DNA of 64,000 nucleotides, from NCBI GenBank assembly GCA_963727235.1, contig CAVSFZ010000025.1:48680-112679 (forward strand). The letters run 5' to 3'. The notes beneath the pieces were generated by a model that was not told where the DNA came from, made no database searches, and saw nothing but the letters and a program-made list of their open reading frames with translations. The translations under genes were made by a program, and so were the position numbers. Below, one piece after another: positions 1 to 8,770 of the stretch (position 1 is the first letter of the stretch; every line of letters begins with the position of its first letter). The stretch is from CAVPTL01 sp963727235. Its GTDB lineage: Bacteria > Actinomycetota > Thermoleophilia > Gaiellales > JAICJC01.

Positions 1-1
1 G

Positions 2-325
2 GCGCTGGTTCGCCACGCCCGCTTCGTGGAGCGGGTGTTCACCGAAGCCGAGCGGGAGTACTGCCTTTCGCGCGCCAACCCGGCTCAGCACTTTGCGGCG
101 CGGTTTGCCGGCAAGGAGGCTGTGGGTAAGGCGCTCGGGTTCGGGGTGCCGTTCACGTGGCGGGAGATCGAGATCGTCGGCCGGCCCAAGCCGGGAGTGT
201 CGCTGAGCGGCCGCACCGCCGCATGGGCGGAGCGTGTGGCGGCGGGCGACATCGATCTGTCGATGACGCACTCCAAGGGCATGGCGGCTGCGGTCGCGAT
301 CGTGCACGATATGGACGGCGGATGA
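2..325 (+). CDS. acpS: Holo-ACP synthase, C-terminal part (cut by window edge)
   Basis: Transfers the 4'-phosphopantetheine arm of CoA to a serine of acyl carrier protein in the cytoplasm, making ACP competent for fatty-acid synthesis. The frame is open to the first base of the window, so the true start lies upstream; 107 codons are visible, close to a full AcpS of about 120-130 residues. The conserved FTEAERxYC segment and the helix RFAGKEAVGKALG, whose glutamate binds Mg2+ in the family, are both present. The TGA overlaps the ATG of nnr (ATGA), so the two are translationally coupled in the acpS-nnr-alr order common in bacteria. A GTG at 26 is an internal codon, not the start. Confidence 0.93.
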   Translation, partial: ALVRHARFVERVFTEAEREYCLSRANPAQHFAARFAGKEAVGKALGFGVPFTWREIEIVGRPKPGVSLSGRTAAWAERVAAGDIDLSMTHSKGMAAAVAIVHDMDGG

Positions 326-1818
326 TGGAGCTCCAGCCGCTCTACTCCGCTGACGAGATGCGTGATCTCGAGTCCCGCGCGATCGACGGATTGCGGCTGC
401 CGGCGCTGGTGCTGATGGAGCGCGCCGGTAGTGCCGCGGCGGCGGAGATCATCCACCGCTACCCGGGCGCCGACGCTGCCACCGTCCTGTGTGGTGCGGG
501 TAACAACGGCGGCGATGGGTTCGTGGTGGCGCGTCACCTGCACGCCGCCGGTTGGGCGGTCGAAGTGTTCCTTACCGGCGTCTCCGGCAAGCTGAAGGAC
601 GACGCCCGGATCAACTTCGAGGTTGTGCGGCGGATGGGGGTGCCGGTGCACGAGAAGGTGGCTCCGGCCAGGCTGAAGCGTGGTGTGCGCCGTGCCGACG
701 TGGTGGTCGATGCGCTCTTGGGTACGGGCTTTTCGGGGATGCCGAGGCCGGGCGCGGCCGCCTTGATCGAGGCGATGGACGCAGCCGGCGGGGCGGTGGC
801 CGCCCTGGATGTGCCGTCTGGCATCGACTCGTCCGACGGCCGGGTGGAAGGCGTCGCTGCGCGGGCCGATGTGACGATCAGTTTCCATGCCCTCAAGCTG
901 GGGCTGATGGTGTCACCGGGGCGCCGCTACCGCGGCGACGTGGTGGTTGTCCCTATCGGGATTCCGCCACAGATCGAGACCCCCACCGCGGTGGGGCTGG
1001 CAACTCGGAGCGTGCTCAATCTGGTGCCCAGGAAAGATGCCTTGTCGACCAAGTACTCGGCCGGGGCCGTGCTGGTGCTGGGGGGCGCGCCTGGATTCAC
1101 CGGCGCCCCGGCGCTGGCGGCTCTGGCGGCTCTGCGGGCGGGCGCCGGCATCGCCTGGGTGGGTGCGCCGGCAGCTGTCTGCGACCGGATCGCGCGGTCC
1201 CACAACGAGGTGATGGTGCATGCGTGGCCCGACGCGCTGGAGTTGGTCGAGCGGGCCGGCGCGGTGGCGCTGGGCCCCGGGCTGGGGCGTGCCGCGGAGT
1301 CGCTCGAGAACGCCTCCGAGCTGGCGGCGTCGGTGCGCACGCCACTGGTGCTCGACGCTGACGGCCTGCATGCCGTCGCGGGCCGGCTCGAATCGCTTTC
1401 GCGTAGGCGCCACCCAACCGTGCTGACTCCGCACGAGGGGGAGATGGCCGCGCTGCTGGGCGAAACCGCGGAGTGGGTGCGGGACAATCGCCTGACGGCG
1501 GTGCAGACGGCTGCACGCCTGGCAAACGCGGTTGTGCTGCTGAAGGGTGCCGACACGCTGGTGGCCGAGGCCGGAGGGCGCCGGGTGGCCGTGGTCGATG
1601 TGCAGAGCTCGGGCCTGGCCACGGCCGGTTCCGGGGACGTGCTCACCGGGGTTGTGGCCGCGTTCCTGGCAAAGGGCATGGATGCGTGGGAAGCCGCAAC
1701 CTGTGCCGCTGTCGCGCATGCCGAAGCGGGATCGAACGCGGCCGAGCGAGTGGGGCCCATGGGTATCATCGCCGGTGACGTGATCGATGCCCTGCCCTCG
1801 GTTTTCGCCTCGCCGTGA
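322..1818 (+). CDS. nnr: Bifunctional NAD(P)HX epimerase / ADP-dependent NAD(P)HX dehydratase
   Basis: Repairs hydrated NADH/NADPH: the N-terminal YjeF_N domain (about residues 1-210) interconverts S- and R-NAD(P)HX, and the C-terminal ribokinase-like domain (about 225-498) dehydrates S-NAD(P)HX using ADP. Visible motifs are CGAGNNGGDGFVVARHL near residue 55 in the epimerase half and the TAGSGDVLTG nucleotide-binding motif near residue 435 in the dehydratase half. Length 498 aa fits the fused Nnr form. I chose the ATG at 322, which overlaps the acpS stop; a second ATG follows at once. Its own TGA overlaps the GTG of alr. A longer frame starting at 157 would run inside acpS and is rejected. 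Confidence 0.95.
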   Translation: MMELQPLYSADEMRDLESRAIDGLRLPALVLMERAGSAAAAEIIHRYPGADAATVLCGAGNNGGDGFVVARHLHAAGWAVEVFLTGVSGKLKDDARINFEVVRRMGVPVHEKVAPARLKRGVRRADVVVDALLGTGFSGMPRPGAAALIEAMDAAGGAVAALDVPSGIDSSDGRVEGVAARADVTISFHALKLGLMVSPGRRYRGDVVVVPIGIPPQIETPTAVGLATRSVLNLVPRKDALSTKYSAGAVLVLGGAPGFTGAPALAALAALRAGAGIAWVGAPAAVCDRIARSHNEVMVHAWPDALELVERAGAVALGPGLGRAAESLENASELAASVRTPLVLDADGLHAVAGRLESLSRRRHPTVLTPHEGEMAALLGETAEWVRDNRLTAVQTAARLANAVVLLKGADTLVAEAGGRRVAVVDVQSSGLATAGSGDVLTGVVAAFLAKGMDAWEAATCAAVAHAEAGSNAAERVGPMGIIAGDVIDALPSVFASP

Positions 1819-2939
1819 TCCAGCAGCGCCAATCCCGCGCGGCCGTGACCGTGGACCTGGCTGCGGTCGCTGCCAACGTCGCTCACCTGCGTGAGGTGGT
1901 CGCGCCGGCCCAGGTGTGGGCGGTCGTGAAAGCCGACGGGTACGGGCACGGGGCGGTGCAGGTGGGGCGGGCGGCGCTCGACGCGGGTGCCACCAGGCTG
2001 TGTGTGGCCACGTGGGAGGAGGCGCGGTCGCTGCGCGAGGGGCTGCCCGACGCCGCCGTGCTGGTGATGAGCCCGTTGGCGCCCGGCGAGGAGGACGAGG
2101 TGCACGACGTGGAGGTGACGGTGTGCTCCCGAGAGGCGTACGCCCGCTTGCGAGCGTCCAGAGCGTCGCTGGATGTCCACGTCAAGGTGGATACCGGTAT
2201 GGGCCGGTGGGGCATGAGCCCGGAGGATGCGCTGCGGATCGGCGCCGAGCTGGCTGGGGGCGGGCAGCGGCTGAGGCTGACCGGGCTGATGAGCCATCTC
2301 GCCAGCGCCGACTCGGCGGGAGTCCCGCACGCTGCCGACGCGGCCTTCACCGATGAGCAGATCGAGCGGTTCCGGGCGGTGGCAGATCGGTTCCCGGAGT
2401 GCACCAGGCACCTCGGAAACAGCGCAGCCGCGCTGCGGGTGGCCGACGCCCGGTGGGACGCGGTGCGCTGTGGGATCGCCGTGCTCGGTTTGTCGCCGTT
2501 TGCAACCTCACCCCAGGATGACGGCCTCACCCCGGCACTGCGATTCACCAGCTACGTGGCGGACGTCAAGCTGCTGCAGCCCGGCGAGAGTTCCGGCTAT
2601 GGACGTCGCCTGATCGCCACCGAGCCGACCTGGATCGGGCTGGTGCCGGCGGGGTACGCCGACGGTGTCCCCCGGATCCTCTCGGGGCAGGCGGACGTGC
2701 TGGTGCGGGGCCGTCGCCGGAGAGTGGCGGCGACCATCAGCATGGATCAGCTGACCTTCGTGATCGGGCCGGAGTGCGACGTCGAGCTGGGAGACCCGGT
2801 GACCCTGATCGGCCGTGACGGGTCAGAGGCGGTGACGGCCGAGGAGTGGGCGCAGCTGGCCGGCACGATCAACTACGAGGTCGTCACCGGCCTGGAACCT
2901 CGACCGTGGCGCGTCGACCATGTCTTTACCGGAGGCTGA
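1815..2939 (+). CDS. alr: Alanine racemase
   Basis: PLP-dependent cytoplasmic enzyme that converts L-alanine to D-alanine for peptidoglycan. 374 aa, the normal length. The N-terminal TIM barrel carries the PLP-lysine motif AVVKADGYGHG with Lys39; the VDTGMGRWG motif and the LMSHLASAD strand follow; the C-terminal beta domain has GYADGVPR and the S-M-D-Q segment. The expected catalytic tyrosine region lies near SSGYGRR. Starts with GTG in a GTGA overlap with nnr and its end overlaps cca by 20 bases, so it is the third gene of a tightly coupled operon. Confidence 0.96.
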   Translation: MIQQRQSRAAVTVDLAAVAANVAHLREVVAPAQVWAVVKADGYGHGAVQVGRAALDAGATRLCVATWEEARSLREGLPDAAVLVMSPLAPGEEDEVHDVEVTVCSREAYARLRASRASLDVHVKVDTGMGRWGMSPEDALRIGAELAGGGQRLRLTGLMSHLASADSAGVPHAADAAFTDEQIERFRAVADRFPECTRHLGNSAAALRVADARWDAVRCGIAVLGLSPFATSPQDDGLTPALRFTSYVADVKLLQPGESSGYGRRLIATEPTWIGLVPAGYADGVPRILSGQADVLVRGRRRRVAATISMDQLTFVIGPECDVELGDPVTLIGRDGSEAVTAEEWAQLAGTINYEVVTGLEPRPWRVDHVFTGG

Positions 2940-4296
2940 ACTCGCGCGCATCCGGGCGCAGGCCCCGGTGCCGGAGGCGTGGCTGGTGGGAGGCACCCTA
3001 CGCGATGTTCTGCGGCGCCGGCCTCTCACTGACATCGATCTGGTGGTCGATGGCGATGCCGGTGCGGCCGCTCGGGAGCTCGCTCGGGTGGTGGGTGGGT
3101 CGCCGTTTCCGCTCTCAGAGCGACACGGCGCTTGGCGGGTCGGGACCGACGAGACCACCGTGGACATCGCCGGCTGTCGTGGCTCGATTCTCGACGACAT
3201 GGCCAAGCGCGACTTCACGATCAACGCGATGGCACTTCCGCTGGACGGCGGCGATCTGGTCGATCCGTTCGGCGGTCGGGCCGACCTCGAAGCCGGCGTC
3301 CTGCGGCTTGTCTCCGAGAGCGTCTTTGACGACGATCCACTGCGGCTGCTGCGGCTCGCCCGGCTTGCTCACGAACTCGATTTCGACATTGACGAGGACA
3401 CCGCGAAGCGCGCGCAGGCGCGGGCCGAGCTGGCGGACGACCCTGCGGGTGAGCGGGTCTACATGGAGATGCGGCGGCTGCTCGGGCTCGACGATCCTGC
3501 GGAGGGACTGCGCCTGCTCGACCGGCTCGGGCTGATCGACGTGGTGCTGCCGGAGCTGGCCGGCACCCGCGGGGTGGAGCAGAGCGAGTTTCATCATCTG
3601 GACGTGTTCGAGCACACGCTGCAGGCGGTCGACGCGGCCGCCGACGTCGCGGCTCATCCCGAGTACTACCTGCCGCAACACGCCGAGGCGATCTCGGCAG
3701 AACTGGCCGGGACGATCGGGGACGGGCTCATCGCCACCCAGGCACTTCGATTTGCGGCGTTGTTTCATGATGTCGAGAAACCGCAGACGAAGCAGGTCAC
3801 CGCGGAGGGGCGGATCAGCTTCATGGGCCATGACCACCGCGGGGCGGATACCGCCGAGGTGGTGCTGCGCCGCTGGCACGCGTCGACCGCGATGGTCCGG
3901 TTCTGCCGCGTTCTGGTGCAGGAGCACCTGCGGCTCGGGTTCCTGGTGCGGGAGCGGCCGCTGGATCGCAGGGCGGCGTACAGGTATCTGCGCGCAACCG
4001 AGCCATATCCGCTCTCGAGCGTGGTGCTGTCGCTTGCCGATCGGCTGGCCACTCGCGGTGTGCGCGCTCGGCAGCGGTACCACCGCGCACACGCTGAGAC
4101 CGCCGACGAGTTGGTGGGACTGCTACTCTCGCTCATCGCCGATCCCCCCGACCCGCTACTGCGCGGCGACGATATTGCACGGCTGACCGGAGCTGGGGGA
4201 GCGCGGATCGGTGCATTGGTGAGCGCGTTGGCCGAGGAACAGGCGGCCGGGGCGGTCGTAACCCGAGAACAGGCGGTGGAGTTTGTCAGCCGGTAG
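2920..4296 (+). CDS. cca: CCA tRNA nucleotidyltransferase / poly(A) polymerase family with HD domain
   Basis: Adds or repairs the 3' CCA of tRNA, or acts as a related poly(A) polymerase. The N-terminal nucleotidyltransferase head has the family motif in the form VGGTLRDVLRRRP followed by the metal-binding DIDLVV (two aspartates) and the RDFTINAMAL segment typical of class II enzymes. A C-terminal HD phosphohydrolase domain shows FHDVEKPQTK near residue 285 and MGHDHRGAD. At 458 aa it matches actinobacterial CCA enzymes with an HD domain. It starts inside the end of alr (20-base overlap) and its end overlaps the methyltransferase gene by 14 bases. CCA is not encoded in the tRNA-Gly gene of this window, so such an enzyme is needed. 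Confidence 0.9.
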   Translation: MSLPEAELARIRAQAPVPEAWLVGGTLRDVLRRRPLTDIDLVVDGDAGAAARELARVVGGSPFPLSERHGAWRVGTDETTVDIAGCRGSILDDMAKRDFTINAMALPLDGGDLVDPFGGRADLEAGVLRLVSESVFDDDPLRLLRLARLAHELDFDIDEDTAKRAQARAELADDPAGERVYMEMRRLLGLDDPAEGLRLLDRLGLIDVVLPELAGTRGVEQSEFHHLDVFEHTLQAVDAAADVAAHPEYYLPQHAEAISAELAGTIGDGLIATQALRFAALFHDVEKPQTKQVTAEGRISFMGHDHRGADTAEVVLRRWHASTAMVRFCRVLVQEHLRLGFLVRERPLDRRAAYRYLRATEPYPLSSVVLSLADRLATRGVRARQRYHRAHAETADELVGLLLSLIADPPDPLLRGDDIARLTGAGGARIGALVSALAEEQAAGAVVTREQAVEFVSR

Positions 4297-4972
4297 TCGT
4301 TTCGATCGCACCGCCGATCAGTATGCGGCGGCCGCGCGAAAGCGGCAATGGGACGACTTGGTGGCGTGGTGTGAGCCGCGGCCCGAAGATCGCGTGCTCG
4401 ACGTCGCGGGTGGCACCGGGGCGCTGGCGGAGGTTCTGCTGCCCCGGGTCGCCTCGATCACCGTCAGCGACGTGTCCGAGGCGATGCTGGCCCATGTCGG
4501 CGCAGGCGTTACGACGTTGGTCGCGCGCGCAGAGCAGCTGCCGATCCCGGATGACTCATTCGACCTGGTGGTATGTGTGCATGCGCTGCATCACATCGAC
4601 CGGCCGGTGCGAGCGATCGATGAGATGGCGCGGGTGCTTGTGCCCGGCGGCCGGCTCGTGCTGGAGGATTTCATCGCCGACGACGACCGTGGCAGCGCGC
4701 TTCGGTGGGAGGAGGCCGAGCGGCTGCGTGATCCCGATCACGTACGCCTGATGGCCTCCGGCGAAGCCCGCGGGGCGGCGCTTGCCGCCGGGTTGACGGT
4801 GGAGGCCGAGGAGTCGTGGTTCGAGACGTTCAACGTCGATCACTGGTTGGCGCTGGCCGAGACGAGCGCCGACGCGAGCGCGCGGGTGCACGCGCTGCTC
4901 GGGGTGTCGGAGGTGAAGATCCGAGCCGGTCGCACCCGTTTTCGCCGGCCGCTGGTCAGGCCGCCGAGTTGA
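4283..4972 (+). CDS. Class I SAM-dependent methyltransferase
   Basis: Soluble methyltransferase of the UbiE/Methyltransf_11 type, substrate unknown. Motif I is VLDVAGGTGALAEVL near residue 38, motif II is the S-D-V-S-E-A-M strand, and the post-motif VCVHALHHIDRP and LVPGGRLVLED are typical. The start is a TTG at 4283 that overlaps the cca stop; no better start with in-frame spacing was found, and it fits the overlapping style of this operon. Its 3' end overlaps by 17 bases with a small convergent gene. Last gene of the acpS operon; a link to tRNA or lipid modification would be guesswork. Confidence 0.85.
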   Translation: MSAGSRFDRTADQYAAAARKRQWDDLVAWCEPRPEDRVLDVAGGTGALAEVLLPRVASITVSDVSEAMLAHVGAGVTTLVARAEQLPIPDDSFDLVVCVHALHHIDRPVRAIDEMARVLVPGGRLVLEDFIADDDRGSALRWEEAERLRDPDHVRLMASGEARGAALAAGLTVEAEESWFETFNVDHWLALAETSADASARVHALLGVSEVKIRAGRTRFRRPLVRPPS

Positions 4973-5153
4973 CGCGTTCGCGATCGGCCGCCCGCAGGAG
5001 CTGCGCCAGCTTGCATTCGAGGTCGTTGGGGGAGCGGGCCGGCGTTCCCTGCTGCCACTGACCGCTGGTCTCGGCCAAGCGCACGCAGTACATCAGGGTT
5101 TGGATGTCTCGTTTGTCGAGCATGTCGAGTTCCGTGCTCGGCGAATCGGGCAC
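4956..5153 (-). CDS. Small hypothetical protein (65 aa)
   Basis: Short acidic/helical protein not recognised. It begins MPDSPSTELDMLDKRD with a GTG start, has one cysteine and a helix-rich body ending in RERVNSAA. A purine-rich AGGGGA lies about 10 bases before the GTG; an ATG at 5123 is an alternative start. It is convergent with the methyltransferase (17-base overlap) and divergent from the cytochrome c gene. Composition looks coding rather than a shadow, but nothing else supports it. Confidence 0.5.
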   Translation of the reverse strand: MPDSPSTELDMLDKRDIQTLMYCVRLAETSGQWQQGTPARSPNDLECKLAQLLRAADRERVNSAA

Positions 5154-5214
5154 CGGCGCCCATCCCCTGGTTGGGGTATCTGCGGATACGAGGCTTTCCG
5201 TCGCCGTCTCGCGG

Positions 5215-5220
5215 TATAGT
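5215..5220 (+). promoter_or_regulatory. -10 element before cytochrome c gene
   Basis: TATAGT ends 11 bases before the ATG at 5232, predicting a very short 5' leader. No convincing -35 box. Confidence 0.5.
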
Positions 5221-5231
5221 GCGCCCCGCCT

Positions 5232-5756
5232 ATGATCAAAGTGTTGATAGCTGCGCTGGTCGGGACGGCCGTGGGGATCGCGGTGATGGTGATCGTGATT
5301 GTCTCGCAGGGTACGACCACGAGTGATTCCAGTTCAATCGGGCTGACATTGAGCGTCTCGACGGCCTCGCCCCCCGCAAGCACCACCGCGCCTCCGACGA
5401 GCAGTGCACCCAGCAGCTCGGGCGGCGGAACCTCCACGAGCGGTGGAGCCACCGGCGATGCGAACGCGGGTAAGGCGGTATTCGTCGGTGCGGGCGGCTG
5501 CGGCGGATGTCACGCCTTCAAGGCGGCCGGTACCACCGGCGCTATCGGCCCCGATCTCGACAATCTGTCGGCGGACAACGCTGCTGCCGGCGGGATGCCG
5601 TTGCCTGACTTCGTGCATGAGTCGATCGTCGATCCCGACAAGTACATCGCCAAGGGCTACACCGCCGGCGTGATGCCGACCACCTTCAGCGACTCGCTGT
5701 CGTCTGCCGACATCGACAACCTGGTCGCGTTCATCACCGAGAACCAGACGTCGTAA
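5232..5756 (+). CDS. Membrane-anchored c-type cytochrome
   Basis: Small electron carrier tethered to the outside of the membrane. An uncleaved N-terminal signal anchor (about residues 4-25, very hydrophobic) is followed by a Ser/Thr/Pro/Gly-rich linker (about 30-78) and a class I cytochrome c fold. Heme is bound covalently by C90-x-x-C93-H94 (CGGCH); Met148 in GVMPTTF is the probable second axial ligand. The closing helix has the usual DIDNLVAFI form. 174 aa in all. It stands alone in front of a thiamine-diphosphate enzyme gene, 10 bases away; a functional link is not evident. Likely donates to a terminal oxidase. Confidence 0.9.
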   Translation: MIKVLIAALVGTAVGIAVMVIVIVSQGTTTSDSSSIGLTLSVSTASPPASTTAPPTSSAPSSSGGGTSTSGGATGDANAGKAVFVGAGGCGGCHAFKAAGTTGAIGPDLDNLSADNAAAGGMPLPDFVHESIVDPDKYIAKGYTAGVMPTTFSDSLSSADIDNLVAFITENQTS

Positions 5757-5759
5757 GAT
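5754..5759 (+). promoter_or_regulatory. -10 element, leaderless start of TPP enzyme gene
   Basis: TAAGAT with 7 bases to the GTG at 5767; it overlaps the stop codon of the preceding cytochrome gene. Confidence 0.55.
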
Positions 5760-5766
5760 CCCAGGC

Positions 5767-7383
5767 GTGAGTGTGAGTAACTCCCCGACGGTTGCGACGG
5801 GCGCGGGCGCGTTGGTCGCCGCGTTGGAGGCCCACGGCGTGGAGATCCTGTTCGGGATTCCCGGGCAGCACGCTCTCGGTCTGTGGGACGCGCTGGCCGA
5901 CTCGTCGATCGAGCTCGTGGTGGTGCGTCACGAGCAGGCTGCGGCGTTCGCGGCGCAGGGATATGCCCGCACGTCTGATCGGGTCGGGGTGTGCGTCACC
6001 TCGACCGGCCCGGGAGCGTTCAACGCGTTTGCCGGCATGGGGGAGGCGGATGCGTCGTCGTTGCCGGTGCTGCACATCACCACCCAGATTCTGAGTGACC
6101 CGGGGCAGCGGGGCTGGATGCACGAGACGTCCGGCCAGTCATCGGCCTTCGCGGCGGTGACGCGCTATCACTCCCGTCCCAGGAGCCCTGAGGCCCTCGG
6201 TGCGGCGGTGGACGAGGCGCTGACTGCGATCGCTGTGCGGCCTGGCCCGGCCATGATCGAGGCCGCCATCGACGTGTTGGCCGCACCGGTGGAGAGCATT
6301 CGGGCGCGGGCCACGCCGGTGTCGCTGCCGGCGCCGGATCCCGCTGCGGTGAGGCGGGTGGCGGAGCTGCTGCGCGGTGCCCGCGCGCCGATGATCTTCG
6401 TCGGCGGTGGCGGGCGGCTGGCGGCCGAGCAGGTGACGCGGCTGGCCGAGGCTTTGGACGCTCCGGTGGTCACCAGCTATAACGGCAAAGGGGTGATACC
6501 GGCTGGCCATCCGCTGCACGCAGGCTCTTCGTGTGAGGAGCAGGCGGTGAAGGCCTTGGTGGCAAATGCCGACGTGTGCCTGGCTCTGGGGACGAGGTTG
6601 GCGGAGGAGTACACCTGTCATTGGACGGTGCCGTTCCCCGAGACGCTGGTGCAGGTTGATATCGATGCGGCGAGGCTGGGCGCGAACTACCCGGTTGTGG
6701 AGGGCATCGTCTCCGACGTGGGACTGTTCTGTGACGCTGTGCTGGCGCTGGAGCCCGTCGCGGGCGCCCGCGACGGCACCGCCGATGCGCGGGCCGCACT
6801 TTCCGGGCGGGCCTCGGAGGTGGCTGCGCAGGGCTTCACAGTCGAGCCTGAGCTGTTACATGCGCTCGACCAGGCACTCCCCGATGGGGCGATCGTCGTG
6901 TCAGACATGACGATTCTGGGCTACTGGGGTGTGCTCTACCTGGATGCGAAGCGGCCGGGTGGGTTCGCCTACCCGATGTCGGGCGCGCTCGGCTCGGGGA
7001 TATCGACCGGTCTGGGCACGGTCGCCGCCAATCCCGGTTCACCCACGGTGGTGCTGGTGGGAGACGGCGGCTTCCTGATGGGCGGTCACGAGTTGGTCAC
7101 GGCGCAGCAGCACGGGCTGCATCAGATCACACTGTTGGTCAACGACCGCTGCTACGGCGTGCTTCGCAACTATCAGCTGCAGAGCGGTCGGCGTCCGGTC
7201 GCGGTCGAGCTCAACTCTCCGGATTTCTCGAAGTTGGCGGAGGGGTATGGGATCGGGTATCGCCGGATCACCACCGCCGCAGAGCTGGCCGAAGCGCTCG
7301 AATGGGCGCTGGGCGAGGTGGCAACGCGTTCGGTGATGATCGAGTTCGAGGGCGAGCTGCGCGCGCCCGGTCAGTCCATCTGA
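5767..7383 (+). CDS. Thiamine-diphosphate-dependent enzyme of the acetolactate synthase-like family
   Basis: Three-domain ThDP enzyme (538 aa). The N-terminal pyrimidine-binding domain has the activating glutamate in VVVRHEQAAAFAAQGYAR; the central domain has MIFVGGGGRLA; the C-terminal pyrophosphate domain has the GDGGFLMGGHEL...NDRCYGVL metal/ThDP motif. The family includes acetolactate synthase, 2-oxoacid decarboxylases such as AruI, and others; the substrate cannot be read from sequence. No acetolactate regulatory subunit (IlvN) follows and FAD-specific features are not evident, so true branched-chain biosynthesis is unlikely; a 2-oxoacid decarboxylase or benzoylformate-type reaction is my guess. 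Convergent overlap of 13 bases with the J-domain gene. Confidence 0.85.
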   Translation: MSVSNSPTVATGAGALVAALEAHGVEILFGIPGQHALGLWDALADSSIELVVVRHEQAAAFAAQGYARTSDRVGVCVTSTGPGAFNAFAGMGEADASSLPVLHITTQILSDPGQRGWMHETSGQSSAFAAVTRYHSRPRSPEALGAAVDEALTAIAVRPGPAMIEAAIDVLAAPVESIRARATPVSLPAPDPAAVRRVAELLRGARAPMIFVGGGGRLAAEQVTRLAEALDAPVVTSYNGKGVIPAGHPLHAGSSCEEQAVKALVANADVCLALGTRLAEEYTCHWTVPFPETLVQVDIDAARLGANYPVVEGIVSDVGLFCDAVLALEPVAGARDGTADARAALSGRASEVAAQGFTVEPELLHALDQALPDGAIVVSDMTILGYWGVLYLDAKRPGGFAYPMSGALGSGISTGLGTVAANPGSPTVVLVGDGGFLMGGHELVTAQQHGLHQITLLVNDRCYGVLRNYQLQSGRRPVAVELNSPDFSKLAEGYGIGYRRITTAAELAEALEWALGEVATRSVMIEFEGELRAPGQSI

Positions 7384-8210
7384 CTGGAGACGGGGATCTC
7401 CTGCTCTGACCAGCGCTCGTAGGCGCGGCTGAAGGCCGACAGCAGGGCGTTGGTGAGATCTTCGGGTGAGGCTCGGCGCAGGCCTTGCGCCCAGCGTCCC
7501 CGCTCGGCCGCGCGATCTGCCAGCCAGGGGTGTTCGAGCTCTTCGGCGAGGGTGCGGCCGGCGTGGGCCCGGGCTTCGATCGCGGCTCGGATTCTGGGCG
7601 CCTCGGTGGGGCGTTGGTCGAGCCGTCGCAGGTCGATCAGACAGGGCGGGCAGGGTCGGATGGTCACCCATTCCTGGCGAGGACCTTCGCACATGCCGCA
7701 GATCGGGCATCCGTACGCCGCGAGCCGGACACGGTCGGCTGGTGCTGCTCCTGCGCCGAGCAGGTGCACCCACACCTGGTTGCGGTCGGGATCGTGATCG
7801 GTGCCGGCGACGATCTCGAGCTCGCCGTCGTAGGGCCAGAGGCGCACCCGGTCGCCTCGGCGGAGCCCGGTGTGGCGGCACACCGGCGCGGGTGGTGGCT
7901 CGGGGTCGCGCTCGGGCCACGGCTCGGGTTCGAACACTTCGAGGGGCACGACGACGGTGCCGTCGCGACTGGGCCACGGTCGGCCGGACGCGATCCATTC
8001 TGCGACCACCGCGCGGGCGTCGTTCAGGGCTCGGGTGAGCAGGGTGGCAGCTTCGACGCGGTCGTCAGAGTCGACGTGGCGGTCGGGGTGGGCCTGCCTG
8101 ATGCGGGCGCGCCAGGCGGACGCCAGCTGGGCGTCGTCGACGGGCGCGCGCAGGCCGAGTAGCCACAGTGCGCGGGCGCATTCTCGACCGGTGACAGGGG
8201 TTTGGCTCAC
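7371..8210 (-). CDS. J-domain protein with central zinc-binding cluster
   Basis: A 279-aa protein whose first 70 residues look like a DnaJ J-domain: helix II is followed by the HPD motif (His41-Pro42-Asp43) and a helix rich in alanine. J-domains activate Hsp70 ATPase. The middle (about 100-160) is a beta-rich region with RRGDRVRLWPYDGELEIV, and a cysteine cluster C-P-I-C-G-M-C then C-P-P-C follows (about 165-190), resembling a zinc-binding module but not the four CxxCxGxG repeats of classical DnaJ. The C-terminus is a helical tail. Second gene of a minus-strand pair, 4 bases after the HTH/zinc gene. A co-chaperone with a special client is plausible; the architecture is unfamiliar to me. Confidence 0.75.
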   Translation of the reverse strand: MSQTPVTGRECARALWLLGLRAPVDDAQLASAWRARIRQAHPDRHVDSDDRVEAATLLTRALNDARAVVAEWIASGRPWPSRDGTVVVPLEVFEPEPWPERDPEPPPAPVCRHTGLRRGDRVRLWPYDGELEIVAGTDHDPDRNQVWVHLLGAGAAPADRVRLAAYGCPICGMCEGPRQEWVTIRPCPPCLIDLRRLDQRPTEAPRIRAAIEARAHAGRTLAEELEHPWLADRAAERGRWAQGLRRASPEDLTNALLSAFSRAYERWSEQEIPVSSQMD

Positions 8211-8214
8211 CGGC

Positions 8215-8712
8215 TCAGGGTAGCGGCCGCGGAGCCGAGGGTGAACCCCTGGCCTGCCACCGCCGTTCCTTGTGCCAGCGCTGGACGGTGCGCGAACTTG
8301 GCGGCTCGACCAAGCCGTAGCTGCGGGCGTGGATTCGCGTCACCACGGCGTCTGCTGACGCGCCTGCTGCGAACAGTCGCTCTGCCCGCACGCGCAGCCG
8401 CGGCCAGGCGTACGACCCAGGCTGCGGACGCGCCGGCCGGGCACGAAGCGCTTCGAGATGGGATGAGAGCGCCTTGCTCCGCGCCACGGTCAGACAGCCG
8501 TGCGCCTTCCACAGCCGCGTCATCGTGAGCACAAAATCTCGACCACCGCGCTTCGTCAGAAACTCAACGCTGGCGTGGCCCTGGCAAAGCCACACCGCGA
8601 CGCCGTATCCCAGCCGCACCTCCTGCGTCTTCCCCCGCGTCCGATCGGCACAAATCGCGCACACCGGCTGCTTCACCGACATGCCGCGCGCTTTGTAGAG
8701 GGAGTAGGCCAT
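8215..8712 (-). CDS. Zinc-finger / helix-turn-helix protein of unknown function
   Basis: 165 aa from the ATG at 8712 (an ATG at 8682, MSVKQPVCAIC, is an alternative). The N-terminal third has C-A-I-C and a later L-C-Q-G-H, a possible CxxC...CxxH zinc site. The C-terminal third has a basic region LRVRAERLFAAGASADAVV and an HTH-like segment ending RTVQRWHKERRW, as in DNA-binding domains of transposase or excisionase type. A much longer frame running upstream to 9294 is low-complexity and matches the repeat region, so it is rejected. Directly upstream are two 34-base repeats with central palindromes that could be its operator. Co-transcribed with the J-domain gene. Confidence 0.65.
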   Translation of the reverse strand: MAYSLYKARGMSVKQPVCAICADRTRGKTQEVRLGYGVAVWLCQGHASVEFLTKRGGRDFVLTMTRLWKAHGCLTVARSKALSSHLEALRARPARPQPGSYAWPRLRVRAERLFAAGASADAVVTRIHARSYGLVEPPSSRTVQRWHKERRWQARGSPSAPRPLP

Positions 8713-8770
8713 GGGTGTGGAGTCTGGCGCGGCAGATGTGCCACGTGGGTGACGAGGTGTGGGGGAACCC

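Noticed and set aside
927..2411. 494-codon minus-strand frame opposite nnr and alr
   Set aside because: Spans two real genes and has no domain; GC-driven shadow.
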